From Myxococcales bacterium (GTDB taxonomy: Bacteria > Myxococcota_A > Polyangia > Polyangiales > Polyangiaceae): 39,798 bases of DNA. The stretch spans positions 1 to 39,798 of the forward strand of contig JANXMC010000572.1 of NCBI GenBank assembly GCA_025354825.1, read 5' to 3'. The number at the start of each line of letters is the position of its first letter. The stretch's first letter is position 1. The notes below the pieces were generated by a model. That model was not told the DNA's origin. It searched no databases and saw nothing but the letters and a program-made list of their open reading frames with translations. The position numbers and the translations under genes are program-made. This document shows, one piece after another, positions 15,818-23,297 of this stretch.

Positions 15818-17206
15818 TCAGTTCACCGACTTGATGGCCGCGAGGAAGCGCTCCGGCGGGACGAACTCGTTGAAGCGGACCTTCTCGTTCCCTTCGCTGT
15901 CGAGGACGACGACCGTGGGCAGACCGACGACCTTGTACTTGTCCTTGAGGGCGTTGATTTGCGGGTTCTCGTCGTCCGTCGCGTCGACCTTCACCGCGAC
16001 GAACCGGCCGGCCTCGCCGCGAACCGACTCGTCCGCGAACGTGTGGACCGAGAGCTCTTTGCAGGCCGCACACCACTCGGCGCCGAAGTCGACAATCATC
16101 GGGCGCTTCTCGGCGGACGCGGTCGTCTTGGCCTGGGCCTCCGACTCGAGCCACTGGAGCTGCCCCTTCGGAATCTGAACCCACGAGGCGATCATGAACA
16201 CGCCGGCGACGGCGGGGATGATCGAGGCAAGCTTGAAGGGCTTGGAGAGGTGCGCGATGGGCGAGCGGCGACGCTCACCCGAGATGTGCACACCCGCCAG
16301 GCCGAGACCAATCACGAGGGCCGCGACGCCGACGACGAGGTACGTGGGCGCGGGCGACGAGAGCGCGTGCATGAAGGAGAAGCCGTTGCGGAGGAAGTTC
16401 AGCGCGAAGGCCGCGAGGAGCACTCCGAAGATCCACTTCACACCGAGCATCCAGGCGCCGCCCTTGGGGAGGCTCACCGCGAACGTTCCGACGAGGAAGA
16501 ACGGCATCCCGAGGCCCAAGGCCATCGTGAACATGACGCTGCCGCCAATGAGGATGTTCTTCGTGGTCGCAATCCAGAGGAGGAGGCCCGTCGTGAAGGG
16601 GCCCGTGCAGGGCGCTGCGACGAGCGCGCTGACGAGGCCGAGGACGAAGGCGCCGCCGAAGCCGATGCCGCCGACCGTCGAGAGCTTGTTGTTCAGGCTC
16701 GAGGGGAGCGTCATCTCGAAGGCGCCGAACATCGACGACGAGAGCGTCACGAAGAGCAGCGCGACGCCGCCGACGACGTAGGGGTTCGACAGGTATTTGC
16801 CGAAGACCGCGCCCGAGATGGCGCTCGCGACGCCGAGAACCGTGAAGAGCGCCGCCATGCCGAGGATGAACGAGGCCGAGAGCATCGCGCCGCGGGCCTT
16901 CGATTTTGCCTGCTGGCCGGCGCCGAAGACGCTGACCGTGATGGCGATCATTGGATAAACGCAGGGTGTGAGCGTCATGAGAAGGCCGGCGCCGAACGCT
17001 GCGGCATAGGCGCGGAAGAGGCCGCCCGCGAGCGCGTCGGCGAACTGGCCCGTATTCGAGCCGGCCGCGGCTGCAGCGGTGCCGCCGTCTGCGGCGAACG
17101 CGACGGTGGGGATGGCGAGCGCCATGAGCGCGAATACGACGGCAGCGGCAGTTCCGGGGGCAACGAGCCTGGCGGAAGGGGCAGATTTTCGGGGGGCGGC
17201 TTTCAC
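15818..17206 (-). CDS. DsbD-type thiol:disulfide interchange protein lacking nDsbD
   Basis: 462 aa from GTG 17206, with AAGGAGG six bases upstream. DsbD moves electrons from cytoplasmic thioredoxin across the inner membrane to periplasmic thiol proteins. Present: a signal/first membrane segment, the DsbD/CcdA membrane domain (about 60-345) with the redox pair Cys82 (TPCVYPMI) and Cys200 (APCTGPF), and a C-terminal thioredoxin domain with CAAC (Cys379, Cys382 in EWCAACKELS) and the cis-Pro GLPTVVV. Missing: the N-terminal immunoglobulin-like domain that in E. coli (565 aa) passes electrons to DsbC and CcmG; only about 20 residues precede the membrane domain. The thioredoxin domain must therefore hand electrons straight to clients or to a separate protein. 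Confidence 0.92.
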   Translation of the reverse strand: MKAAPRKSAPSARLVAPGTAAAVVFALMALAIPTVAFAADGGTAAAAAGSNTGQFADALAGGLFRAYAAAFGAGLLMTLTPCVYPMIAITVSVFGAGQQAKSKARGAMLSASFILGMAALFTVLGVASAISGAVFGKYLSNPYVVGGVALLFVTLSSSMFGAFEMTLPSSLNNKLSTVGGIGFGGAFVLGLVSALVAAPCTGPFTTGLLLWIATTKNILIGGSVMFTMALGLGMPFFLVGTFAVSLPKGGAWMLGVKWIFGVLLAAFALNFLRNGFSFMHALSSPAPTYLVVGVAALVIGLGLAGVHISGERRRSPIAHLSKPFKLASIIPAVAGVFMIASWVQIPKGQLQWLESEAQAKTTASAEKRPMIVDFGAEWCAACKELSVHTFADESVRGEAGRFVAVKVDATDDENPQINALKDKYKVVGLPTVVVLDSEGNEKVRFNEFVPPERFLAAIKSVN

Positions 17207-17212
17207 GGACTT

Positions 17213-17219
17213 CCTCCTT
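17213..17219 (-). promoter_or_regulatory. Strong ribosome binding site of the dsbD-like gene
   Basis: AAGGAGG on the minus strand, six bases before GTG 17206. It decides the GTG start and predicts efficient translation. The remaining 17220-17444 shows no gene and presumably holds the promoter. Confidence 0.8.
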
Positions 17220-17444
17220 CAAACGGGTCGACGCGGGGGCGACTCCCCTTCTGCAACCGCCGGACCGTTGTGATCTGCCGGATCATGCGCGCGTCACCGC
17301 ACGGGTTTCGCTCGGCTTTTCAGCCGTTTCTGCACGCGAGGCACGGCGCGCGCGGGAGGTGCGACATGCGCTCCTGGATTCTCCATGGCCGCGGTCAGGA
17401 TCGCGCGCTCACCGGTCAAATCCGTCCCCAGGTCGAGCGATTCG

Positions 17445-18338
17445 TTAGTTCTTCGCCATCTTCGCGAGTGTCGCGCGGGCCATTCGCAGCTCGCCGTCGA
17501 GGGCGATGGCCGTGGCGGGGCGTGCGCTCTCGGTGCGCTTCACGAATGCGTCGAGGTAGCGGCGCGCAGCGGTCCACTCGCGCGCCGCGTAGGCGAGGTG
17601 ACCCAATACGAAGCGCCCGTACCCTTGCCCGCAGGGCGCTTGGGCGAGGGCGTCGAGCGTCTCTTGAAGCTCCGCGGACGCAGCACCTTCGCCGGCGGCG
17701 ATGCGCGCGAGGGCGAGATGGGCGCGGTAGAGCGGCTTCTCGTGGGTGGCCCAGCGCGTGGCCCGCGCGAGCGCCGAGATGGCTTCGTCGTAGCGCTGCG
17801 CGAGAAACAGCGTGCTTCCGAGCGTCCAGAGGTGCTGCGGGCGGCGCGACGGCGGGCCGCGGCGGGCCGCCGAGCGCAGGTGCGCGAGCGCGGCTTCGAG
17901 GTCGCCGGCGGCCAACGCTGCACGCGCCGAGTCGTGGTGGAGCACGTCGACCAGCACGTCGAGGCGAATCGCCTGCACGGCGATCTCGCGCGCCTCGGCG
18001 AAGCGTCGCGTTTCGAAATAAGCCAAATAGAGCTGCCGGAGCAGCATCGCGTTTGTCGTCGGATCGAGCCGCGCGTGGTTCGCGAGGCCAATCTTCGCGT
18101 GGCGCGCGCGCGTGGCGGGCGTACGCGCGTGCATCGCCTTTTCGAGCGACTCTTCGGGCGACAGAATCTTGGGCGGCTTGGGCGGCTTCGGCGTCTTTGG
18201 CTGCGCCTTGCTCGCAGGCTTCGACTCGCGCTCGGCTGGCGCGACGGCGGCGGCCGGCGCCGTGGAGGTGCGGCGGGTAGGTGCTGCGCGCGAGGTCGGC
18301 TGCTTGGCCGGAGGCACGAGGATGAGTGTAGCATTCAC
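17445..18338 (-). CDS. TPR-repeat protein
   Basis: About 297 aa. After a Pro/Lys/Ala-rich N-terminus (about 10-55) come helical repeats of TPR type: LLRQLYLAYFETRRFAEARE, ARAALAAGDLEAALAHLRSA, LWTLGSTLFLAQRYDEAISA, GRFVLGHLAYAAREWTAARR. It is probably a protein-interaction scaffold. No signal peptide or membrane segment is clear, so location is open. The start is uncertain: GTG 18338 and GTG 18317 are possible, neither with a good ribosome site, and the frame stays open to 18707. The short divergent gap to the next gene holds a near-perfect palindrome. Confidence 0.75.
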   Translation of the reverse strand: MNATLILVPPAKQPTSRAAPTRRTSTAPAAAVAPAERESKPASKAQPKTPKPPKPPKILSPEESLEKAMHARTPATRARHAKIGLANHARLDPTTNAMLLRQLYLAYFETRRFAEAREIAVQAIRLDVLVDVLHHDSARAALAAGDLEAALAHLRSAARRGPPSRRPQHLWTLGSTLFLAQRYDEAISALARATRWATHEKPLYRAHLALARIAAGEGAASAELQETLDALAQAPCGQGYGRFVLGHLAYAAREWTAARRYLDAFVKRTESARPATAIALDGELRMARATLAKMAKN

Positions 18339-18345
18339 GTAAGAC

Positions 18346-18364
18346 GGGCACCAAATTGGCGCCC
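18346..18364. promoter_or_regulatory. 19-bp palindrome between divergent genes, candidate operator
   Basis: GGGCACCAA (18346-18354) and TTGGCGCCC (18356-18364) are inverted repeats around a central A with one mismatch. They fill the middle of the 43-base gap between the TPR gene (start near 18338) and the small lipoprotein (18382), where promoters for both must lie. Confidence 0.45.
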
Positions 18365-18381
18365 CGTGGTAGGGGATCGCC

Positions 18382-18714
18382 ATGACCCTCCCGAGCTTCC
18401 TTTCGGCGCGCAAACCGGGGTTGGCGCTCGTGCTTCCTGCTCTCGCAATGAGCCTCGCCGCCTCGCTTTCCGCGGGCTGCCGCCGCGAAGCGACGGAGGC
18501 CGATTGCCAGCTCATCGTCGACCGCCTCATCGAGGTGGAGATGCGCGCGAGCAACACGACCGACCCCGTAGCGATCGCGAAGAAGCAGGAGGCGATTCGC
18601 ACGAGCATGAAAGACGAGCTCAAAGACTGCCGCGGACGCCGCATCACCGACGGCATCATGGCGTGCGTCAAAAAAGCTCCGACGACCGACGAAATCCTCG
18701 CCTGCATTCGCTGA
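18382..18714 (+). CDS. Small Cys-rich lipoprotein
   Basis: 110 aa from ATG 18382, with AGGGG about 7 bases upstream. Signal peptide ALVLPALAMSLAASLSAGC (Cys33), then a 77-residue mature part, mostly helical and charged, with four further Cys (42, 83, 95, 108) in the patterns DCQLIVDRLIEVEM, LKDCRGRRITDGIMACV and DEILACIR. The spacing suggests two disulfides holding a small helical hairpin. Similar small lipoproteins are frequent in myxobacteria, without assigned function. Followed by a 10-bp-stem hairpin. Confidence 0.82.
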   Translation: MTLPSFLSARKPGLALVLPALAMSLAASLSAGCRREATEADCQLIVDRLIEVEMRASNTTDPVAIAKKQEAIRTSMKDELKDCRGRRITDGIMACVKKAPTTDEILACIR

Positions 18715-18742
18715 TCGGCCGCGTCGTCGCGCGCCGAGACTG

Positions 18743-18766
18743 CGAAACCGAGTCAGCTCGGTTTCG
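18743..18766 (+). terminator. Hairpin after the small lipoprotein gene
   Basis: CGAAACCGAG (18743-18752) pairs perfectly with CTCGGTTTCG (18757-18766) across TCAG, 28 bases past the stop at 18714. No long U tract. A second hairpin, CAGGAC-TCT-GTCCTG (18841-18855), lies in the leader of the next gene. Confidence 0.55.
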
Positions 18767-18920
18767 TGAGCATGTCGAATTCGTGATCGGGCCCGTCCCG
18801 CCTGGACAACTGAGGCGAGAGACGCGCGCGTCGGTGCCGACAGGACTCTGTCCTGCGCCGCCGCGGCGGCTCCCATTCGCTGTTCAGACCTAAGTAGACG
18901 GCTTGAAAAAGAGGTACGAC

Positions 18921-20030
18921 GTGAGAACTCTCGGCGGTGTTCGAAGGGCGCTCGTGTTTCTTCCGCTCGTGTGCGCGGTGGCCGTCGTGGGCTGCTCGTC
19001 GAGCGATGACGACACGGGCTCGGACGGCGGCGTCGACTCGGGGAAGAAGCCCGATTCGTCGACACCGACAGGCCAAGACGCAACCACGCCGCCCGCCGAT
19101 TCAGGGCCGGGGACGGACGCGGCGAAGGCGCCGGACACGTCGACCCACGACGCCTCCGCGGACGGCGGGAAAGACGCGACGACCCCCGTGGATGCAGGGG
19201 CGGATGCGCGGGCCGATGCGTCGACGACGGACGCATCGACGACGATGGACGCGGGGAGCGATACGGGCACGGTGGCCGATGCCGGCAGCGACGCGACCAC
19301 CGTCGTCGTCGACGCGTCCGTGACCGTCGACGCAAGCGCCGACGCGTCCGCGAACGTCGACGCGTCCGTCGTCGCCGTTCCCACCGATGCCATCGGCGCG
19401 TGGCACTTCAACGAAACCACCGGCACCGTTGCGGCGGACTCGTCGGGCCACGGGCACGCCGGCACGGTCGCGGGCGGCGGCACGTGGACCACGGGCAAAG
19501 TCGGCGGCGGGCTCGCGCTCGACGGCACGGGTTACGTCGATCTCGGCGCTTCGCTCCTCGATACGACCAAGAGCTTCACGGTCGTCGCATGGCTAAAGCT
19601 TTCGCAGACCACCGGTTGGCAAACGGCGATTAGCCAAGAGGGGACGACCCTCTCCGTTTTCACGGTGAAGCGCCGCGACGACAATGCCAAAATCGATTTC
19701 GACTTTCCCGGCACCGACGACAGCTCGCCGACGATTTTTTCGGTCGCGCAGGCCGCGCAGCCCGCGGTGATCGACACCTGGTACCACGTCGTCTCGGTCT
19801 TCAACGCGACCGCGCCCAGCCCGACGCTCAGCATCTACACGAACGGCGCCCTCGACGATTCGCAGCCTTCGCTCGTCGCCCTGTCCGGCGCAGGTCACAC
19901 GATCATCGGCCGTGGACGTTGGCTCGGCGTGAGCGACAACTTCTGGCACGGCGCAGTCGACGAAGTGCAGCTCTATGCGCGCCCGCTCATCGCCGCCGAG
20001 GTTGGCGCGATTTACGATTCGCAGAAGTAG
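18921..20030 (+). CDS. Lipoprotein with LamG/concanavalin-like domain
   Basis: 369 aa from GTG 18921; AGAGG about 6 bases upstream supports it over TTG 18903. Signal peptide with VVGC lipobox (Cys25), then about 130 residues of Asp/Ala/Ser/Thr linker (DAGADARADAS, DAGSDTGTVADAG), then a LamG-like beta-sandwich (about 155-369): AWHFNETTGTVAADSSGHGH, GLALDGTGYVDLG, SFTVVAWLKLSQ, WYHVVSVFNA, IYTNGALDDS, WHGAVDEVQLYARPL. Such domains bind glycans or calcium-dependent ligands and act as surface-binding modules. The long linker would project the domain away from the membrane. Converges with the RcsF-like gene. Confidence 0.88.
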   Translation: MRTLGGVRRALVFLPLVCAVAVVGCSSSDDDTGSDGGVDSGKKPDSSTPTGQDATTPPADSGPGTDAAKAPDTSTHDASADGGKDATTPVDAGADARADASTTDASTTMDAGSDTGTVADAGSDATTVVVDASVTVDASADASANVDASVVAVPTDAIGAWHFNETTGTVAADSSGHGHAGTVAGGGTWTTGKVGGGLALDGTGYVDLGASLLDTTKSFTVVAWLKLSQTTGWQTAISQEGTTLSVFTVKRRDDNAKIDFDFPGTDDSSPTIFSVAQAAQPAVIDTWYHVVSVFNATAPSPTLSIYTNGALDDSQPSLVALSGAGHTIIGRGRWLGVSDNFWHGAVDEVQLYARPLIAAEVGAIYDSQK

Positions 20031-20058
20031 CGAGCGACTCGGGTGTGACCCGCGCGGG

Positions 20059-20382
20059 CTACTTCGTTCGCGCGGCTCGTCCCGAATACGTCTTTCGGCC
20101 CAGCTCCATCTTGGGCTCGTTCGAGACGCCCCAGACGACGTTCCCGCCGAGCTTGCAAACCTGGTCTTTCAAGGTTTGCAGGCAGTCGACGTCGGAGACG
20201 ACGTCGTTGCAGTTTGCACGCACCGGGCCGATGTTCTCCGTCGGCGCGTCGGGCGCTTCGGGGAAGACGGCGACCGTGCACCCTTCGGGCAGCGGCGGGT
20301 ACTTCGACGACACTTTGCGGGAGCCGCCGCACCCGGAGAGCGCGACCGCGACGACCGCGACTGACAGCGCCGTGCCCTTCAC
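20059..20382 (-). CDS. Small RcsF-like lipoprotein
   Basis: 107 aa from GTG 20382, which overlaps the glyQ stop by GTGA, so translational coupling is likely. Signal peptide ends in LSGC (Cys18). The mature part has [20 protein letters not shown] and [20 protein letters not shown] followed by [12 protein letters not shown]. The order 'IGxVxAxC ... C ... A/DxxxxLGGNxVxG' recalls RcsF and other small outer-membrane lipoproteins, with disulfide-forming Cys. No Rcs phosphorelay genes are nearby, so a sensor role is not claimed. It ends 28 bases from the LamG gene stop. Confidence 0.75.
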   Translation of the reverse strand: MKGTALSVAVVAVALSGCGGSRKVSSKYPPLPEGCTVAVFPEAPDAPTENIGPVRANCNDVVSDVDCLQTLKDQVCKLGGNVVWGVSNEPKMELGRKTYSGRAARTK

Positions 20383-21335
20383 GGCTGTGCGCTCGCCGTC
20401 TTCACGACGCCCGCGGTGCTCGCGTGGGCGCCACCGTTCGCCGCGCCTGTGAGCTTGAGAAGCGGGAAGCCCATCGCCTCGCGCTGCGCCAAGTAGGCTT
20501 CGGCGACGGCCTTCGCGAGGCCACGGACGCGCCCGATGAAACGCGCGCGCTCCGTCACGCCGATGGCGCCGCGGGCATCGAGCACGTTGAACTGATGCGA
20601 CGCCTTCACGACGAAGTCGTAGGCAGGCATCACGAGCTTCTTCATCGGATCGTCGGACAGCGCGAGCAGCCGCTTTACTTCGGATTCGTAGATATCGAAG
20701 TTCTTGAAGTGGGCCGCCACGTCGGCCTGCTCGAAGTTGTATGTGCTCCACTCCCACTCATTGCGTTTGGCAATTTCGCCGTACGTAATTCCTTTTGCCC
20801 ATTCGACGTCGTAAATCGAATCTTTATCTTGCAAGTACGTGCAAATGCGCTCGAGGCCGTAGGTGAGCTCGCCCGAGACCGGCCGGCAGTCGAAGCCGCC
20901 AATTTGCTGAAAATAAGTGAACTGCGAAATCTCGAGGCCGTCGAGCCAGACCTGCCAGCCGAGGCCCCAGGCGCCCAAGGTGGGCGACTCCCAGTCGTCT
21001 TCCAAAAAGCGCACGTCGTGGTGCTCGGGCTTGGTGCCAATCGCGCGGAGCGACTCGAGGTAGAGGTCTTGAATGTCGAGGGGCGACGGCTTCAAGATCA
21101 CCTGGAACTGATGGAACTGCTGCAGGCGCACCGGGTTGTCGCCGTAGCGGCCGTCCGATGGGCGGCGCGACGGCTCGACGAAGGCGACGTTCCACGGCTC
21201 GGGGCCGAGCGCGCGGAGAAACGTGGCCGGGTTGAACGTCCCGGCGCCGACCTCGGAGTTGTACGGCTGCACGATGAGGCAGCCGCGCTTCGCCCAGAAC
21301 GCCTGGAGCGTGAGGATCAGATCCTGGAAATACAT
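20379..21335 (-). CDS. glyQ: Glycyl-tRNA synthetase alpha subunit
   Basis: 318 aa from ATG 21335, giving the family start [19 protein letters not shown]. GlyQ is the catalytic subunit of the bacterial (alpha-beta)2 enzyme that charges tRNA-Gly in the cytoplasm. Conserved blocks: [103 protein letters not shown]. coli GlyQ has 303 residues. The upstream ATG 21377 would overlap the divergent sppA and is less likely. The beta-subunit gene glyS, normally adjacent, is not in this window. Confidence 0.96.
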   Translation of the reverse strand: MYFQDLILTLQAFWAKRGCLIVQPYNSEVGAGTFNPATFLRALGPEPWNVAFVEPSRRPSDGRYGDNPVRLQQFHQFQVILKPSPLDIQDLYLESLRAIGTKPEHHDVRFLEDDWESPTLGAWGLGWQVWLDGLEISQFTYFQQIGGFDCRPVSGELTYGLERICTYLQDKDSIYDVEWAKGITYGEIAKRNEWEWSTYNFEQADVAAHFKNFDIYESEVKRLLALSDDPMKKLVMPAYDFVVKASHQFNVLDARGAIGVTERARFIGRVRGLAKAVAEAYLAQREAMGFPLLKLTGAANGGAHASTAGVVKTASAQP

Positions 21336-21375
21336 GGGCAAGTGAATAGCACGGAAGGGGCTAGCTTTGCCCTCC

Positions 21376-23115
21376 ATGCGGCTCGCTCTCCGTCTTCTCC
21401 GCGAGGCTCTTCGCGCGCTCGTCTACCCGCTCCTCGCCCTCCGTCGAAGGCTCGCATCGCCTCCCGACGGCTACCTTGGCGTCGAGGTCGACGGCAGCGT
21501 GCGCGACATCACCGCGCCGCCGGTGTTCTGGGACATTCGACTCTGGCGACGGAAGCCGGCGTTCTCGCTTCACGAGCTCGCGCGGGCCCTCGACCTCGCC
21601 GTCGTCGACCCTCGCGTTCGCGGCATCCTCGTCACGATTCGCGAATTCGGTGACGGAATGGCCACCGCACGGTCGCTCCGCACGATGCTCGCACGCGTGC
21701 GCGACACCGGCCGCGACGTCGTCGTCCACCTGCCCATGGGCGGCGACACGAAGGACATCTACGTGGCGACCGGCGCACGGCGGATCTTCGTCGGCCCGCG
21801 TGCCGCCGTCGCGCCCATGGGGTTCGCCTCGCGCGTGCGCTATGTGCGCGACGCCCTCGACAAGGCCGGCGTCGTCCCCGAAGTCTACGCGCGCGGCCGC
21901 TACAAGAGCGCGGGCGAGCAGGTGATGCGGTCGTCGATGAGCGACCCCCAACGCGAGCAGGTCGGCGCGCTGCTCGACGCCCTCTACGACGACCTGGCCG
22001 ACGGCATCGCCGACGGCCGCAAACTGTCGCGTGAAGCCAGCGACGGGATCATCGACGCTGCGCCGTACCATGTCGACGAAGCCGTGAAGGTCGGGCTCAT
22101 CGACGGCGGGGCCTACGAAGACGAGCTTGCGACGCGCCTCGGGACGTCCGCGAAAGAGGAAGACCGCGTCCGCATCATCCCCGCCGGCGCTTACGCCCGC
22201 GCGCGCACGGCCACACAGTTTCGACGCGTCGGACCGCCGCGGACCATCGCCGTGATCGAGGTGCGCGGCGCAATTGCACACCGCGGCGGCGGGATGCCCT
22301 TCAGCGCCATCGCGACGGACGACGCGGTCATCGGCGCCGTGCGCCTCGCCCGGCGAAATAGGCGGATTCGCGGCGTCGTGCTTCTCATCGACTCGCCCGG
22401 CGGGAGCGCGCTCGCGTCCGACCGCATGCACCATGAGCTCGAACAGCTTGCTGCCGAAAAGCCGCTGGTCGCGTACATGGCCAACGTCGCCGCGAGCGGC
22501 GGCTACTACGTGGCCGCGCCTGCCCACGAGATTGTCGCGCAGCCCACGACGATCACCGGATCGATCGGCGTCGTCGCAGCACGAGCGGCCATCGACCCCG
22601 TGCTCGAGCGACTCGGCGTCGTCACCGAAGTCGTGCGCAGAGGCGCGCGCGCGGAGTTTTTCGGCGCGACGCGCGCCTTCACCGACGACGAGCAGGCGGT
22701 CATGCGTCACCAGCTCGCGGGGACCTACCGTGGCTTCCTCGAGGTCGTCGCGGCCGGGCGAAAAAAGAGCGTCGACGAGGTCGCGACGGTCGCCGAAGGG
22801 CGCGTCTGGAGTGGCAAAGACGCGCATCGCGTCGGCCTCGTCGACACCCTCGGCGGCTTCGACGTTGCCCTCGCAAGAGTGCGCGCGCGCGTCGGTCGCG
22901 GCGCGCACGCGATGGAGCCTGTCATCGTGCGCCCGCCGCGCCATTCGGAGCCGCTCGACCCACCGAAGGCGAAGCAAATGGAGGCGATGGCGATGGTCGC
23001 GAGCCTCGCGAGATTGGCGGGCATCGAAGCAGGGGAGCTCGCGCCCCTCGCCCTCGCGCTCACCGGCGAGCGCGTTCTCGCCTGGTGTGACGTGCGCGTG
23101 GGCGGGCGCCAATAG
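21376..23115 (+). CDS. sppA: Signal peptide peptidase SppA, long (67K) type
   Basis: 579 aa from ATG 21376 (TTG 21367 is also possible). SppA is a membrane-bound Ser/Lys protease that degrades leftover signal peptides. The N-terminal half carries the general base Lys177 in GRYKSAGE; the C-terminal half carries the nucleophile Ser374 in [11 protein letters not shown], and [15 protein letters not shown] forms the ClpP-like oxyanion region. This is the tandem-domain form like E. coli (618 aa). The N-terminus ([20 protein letters not shown]) is a short amphipathic or membrane anchor rather than a clear transmembrane helix. Divergent from glyQ with 40 bases between starts. Confidence 0.93.
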   Translation: MRLALRLLREALRALVYPLLALRRRLASPPDGYLGVEVDGSVRDITAPPVFWDIRLWRRKPAFSLHELARALDLAVVDPRVRGILVTIREFGDGMATARSLRTMLARVRDTGRDVVVHLPMGGDTKDIYVATGARRIFVGPRAAVAPMGFASRVRYVRDALDKAGVVPEVYARGRYKSAGEQVMRSSMSDPQREQVGALLDALYDDLADGIADGRKLSREASDGIIDAAPYHVDEAVKVGLIDGGAYEDELATRLGTSAKEEDRVRIIPAGAYARARTATQFRRVGPPRTIAVIEVRGAIAHRGGGMPFSAIATDDAVIGAVRLARRNRRIRGVVLLIDSPGGSALASDRMHHELEQLAAEKPLVAYMANVAASGGYYVAAPAHEIVAQPTTITGSIGVVAARAAIDPVLERLGVVTEVVRRGARAEFFGATRAFTDDEQAVMRHQLAGTYRGFLEVVAAGRKKSVDEVATVAEGRVWSGKDAHRVGLVDTLGGFDVALARVRARVGRGAHAMEPVIVRPPRHSEPLDPPKAKQMEAMAMVASLARLAGIEAGELAPLALALTGERVLAWCDVRVGGRQ

Positions 23116-23176
23116 GCATATCCGTACTACCAGAATGCGAAACGAGATTGGCAAATAGGGATTCGCGGCTCCCCTG

Positions 23177-23293
23177 AGGTGGTTAAGCCACCTACATGCG
23201 GATCGTGCCTCTTTGGTGAGGCGCTACGTCTCAAGGAAGTAACCGTCTTCGTTTCCGCTGGCGCGATGCGTCAACTGGCCGCAAACTTTGCGG
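23177..23293 (+). promoter_or_regulatory. Structured leader of gltB
   Basis: The 182 bases between sppA and gltB hold three hairpins: AGGTGG/CCACCT (23177-23193), GCCTC/GAGGC (23207-23222), and CCGCAAA-C-TTTGCGG (23279-23293). The last is a perfect palindrome ending 4 bases before ATG 23298, exactly where a ribosome binding site should be, and no Shine-Dalgarno is visible otherwise. Either an operator or translational control is possible; a known glutamine riboswitch was not recognised. Confidence 0.4.
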
Positions 23294-23297
23294 TCAA

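Noticed and set aside
15959-18280. 773-codon plus-strand open frame across dsbD and the TPR gene
   Set aside because: Spans two genes and their intergenic region on the other strand, with Arg/Glu/Gly-rich translation; a shadow frame.
20040-20052. Terminator CGGGT-GTG-ACCCG between the LamG and RcsF-like genes
   Set aside because: Only a 5-bp stem with no U tract; too weak to call.
23201-23297. Glutamine (glnA-type) riboswitch before gltB
   Set aside because: GGAAGTA and an upstream small hairpin are present, but the flanking conserved segments (CGUUCA at the 5' side and GAAGGAACGC at the 3' side) are not, so the match is too weak.
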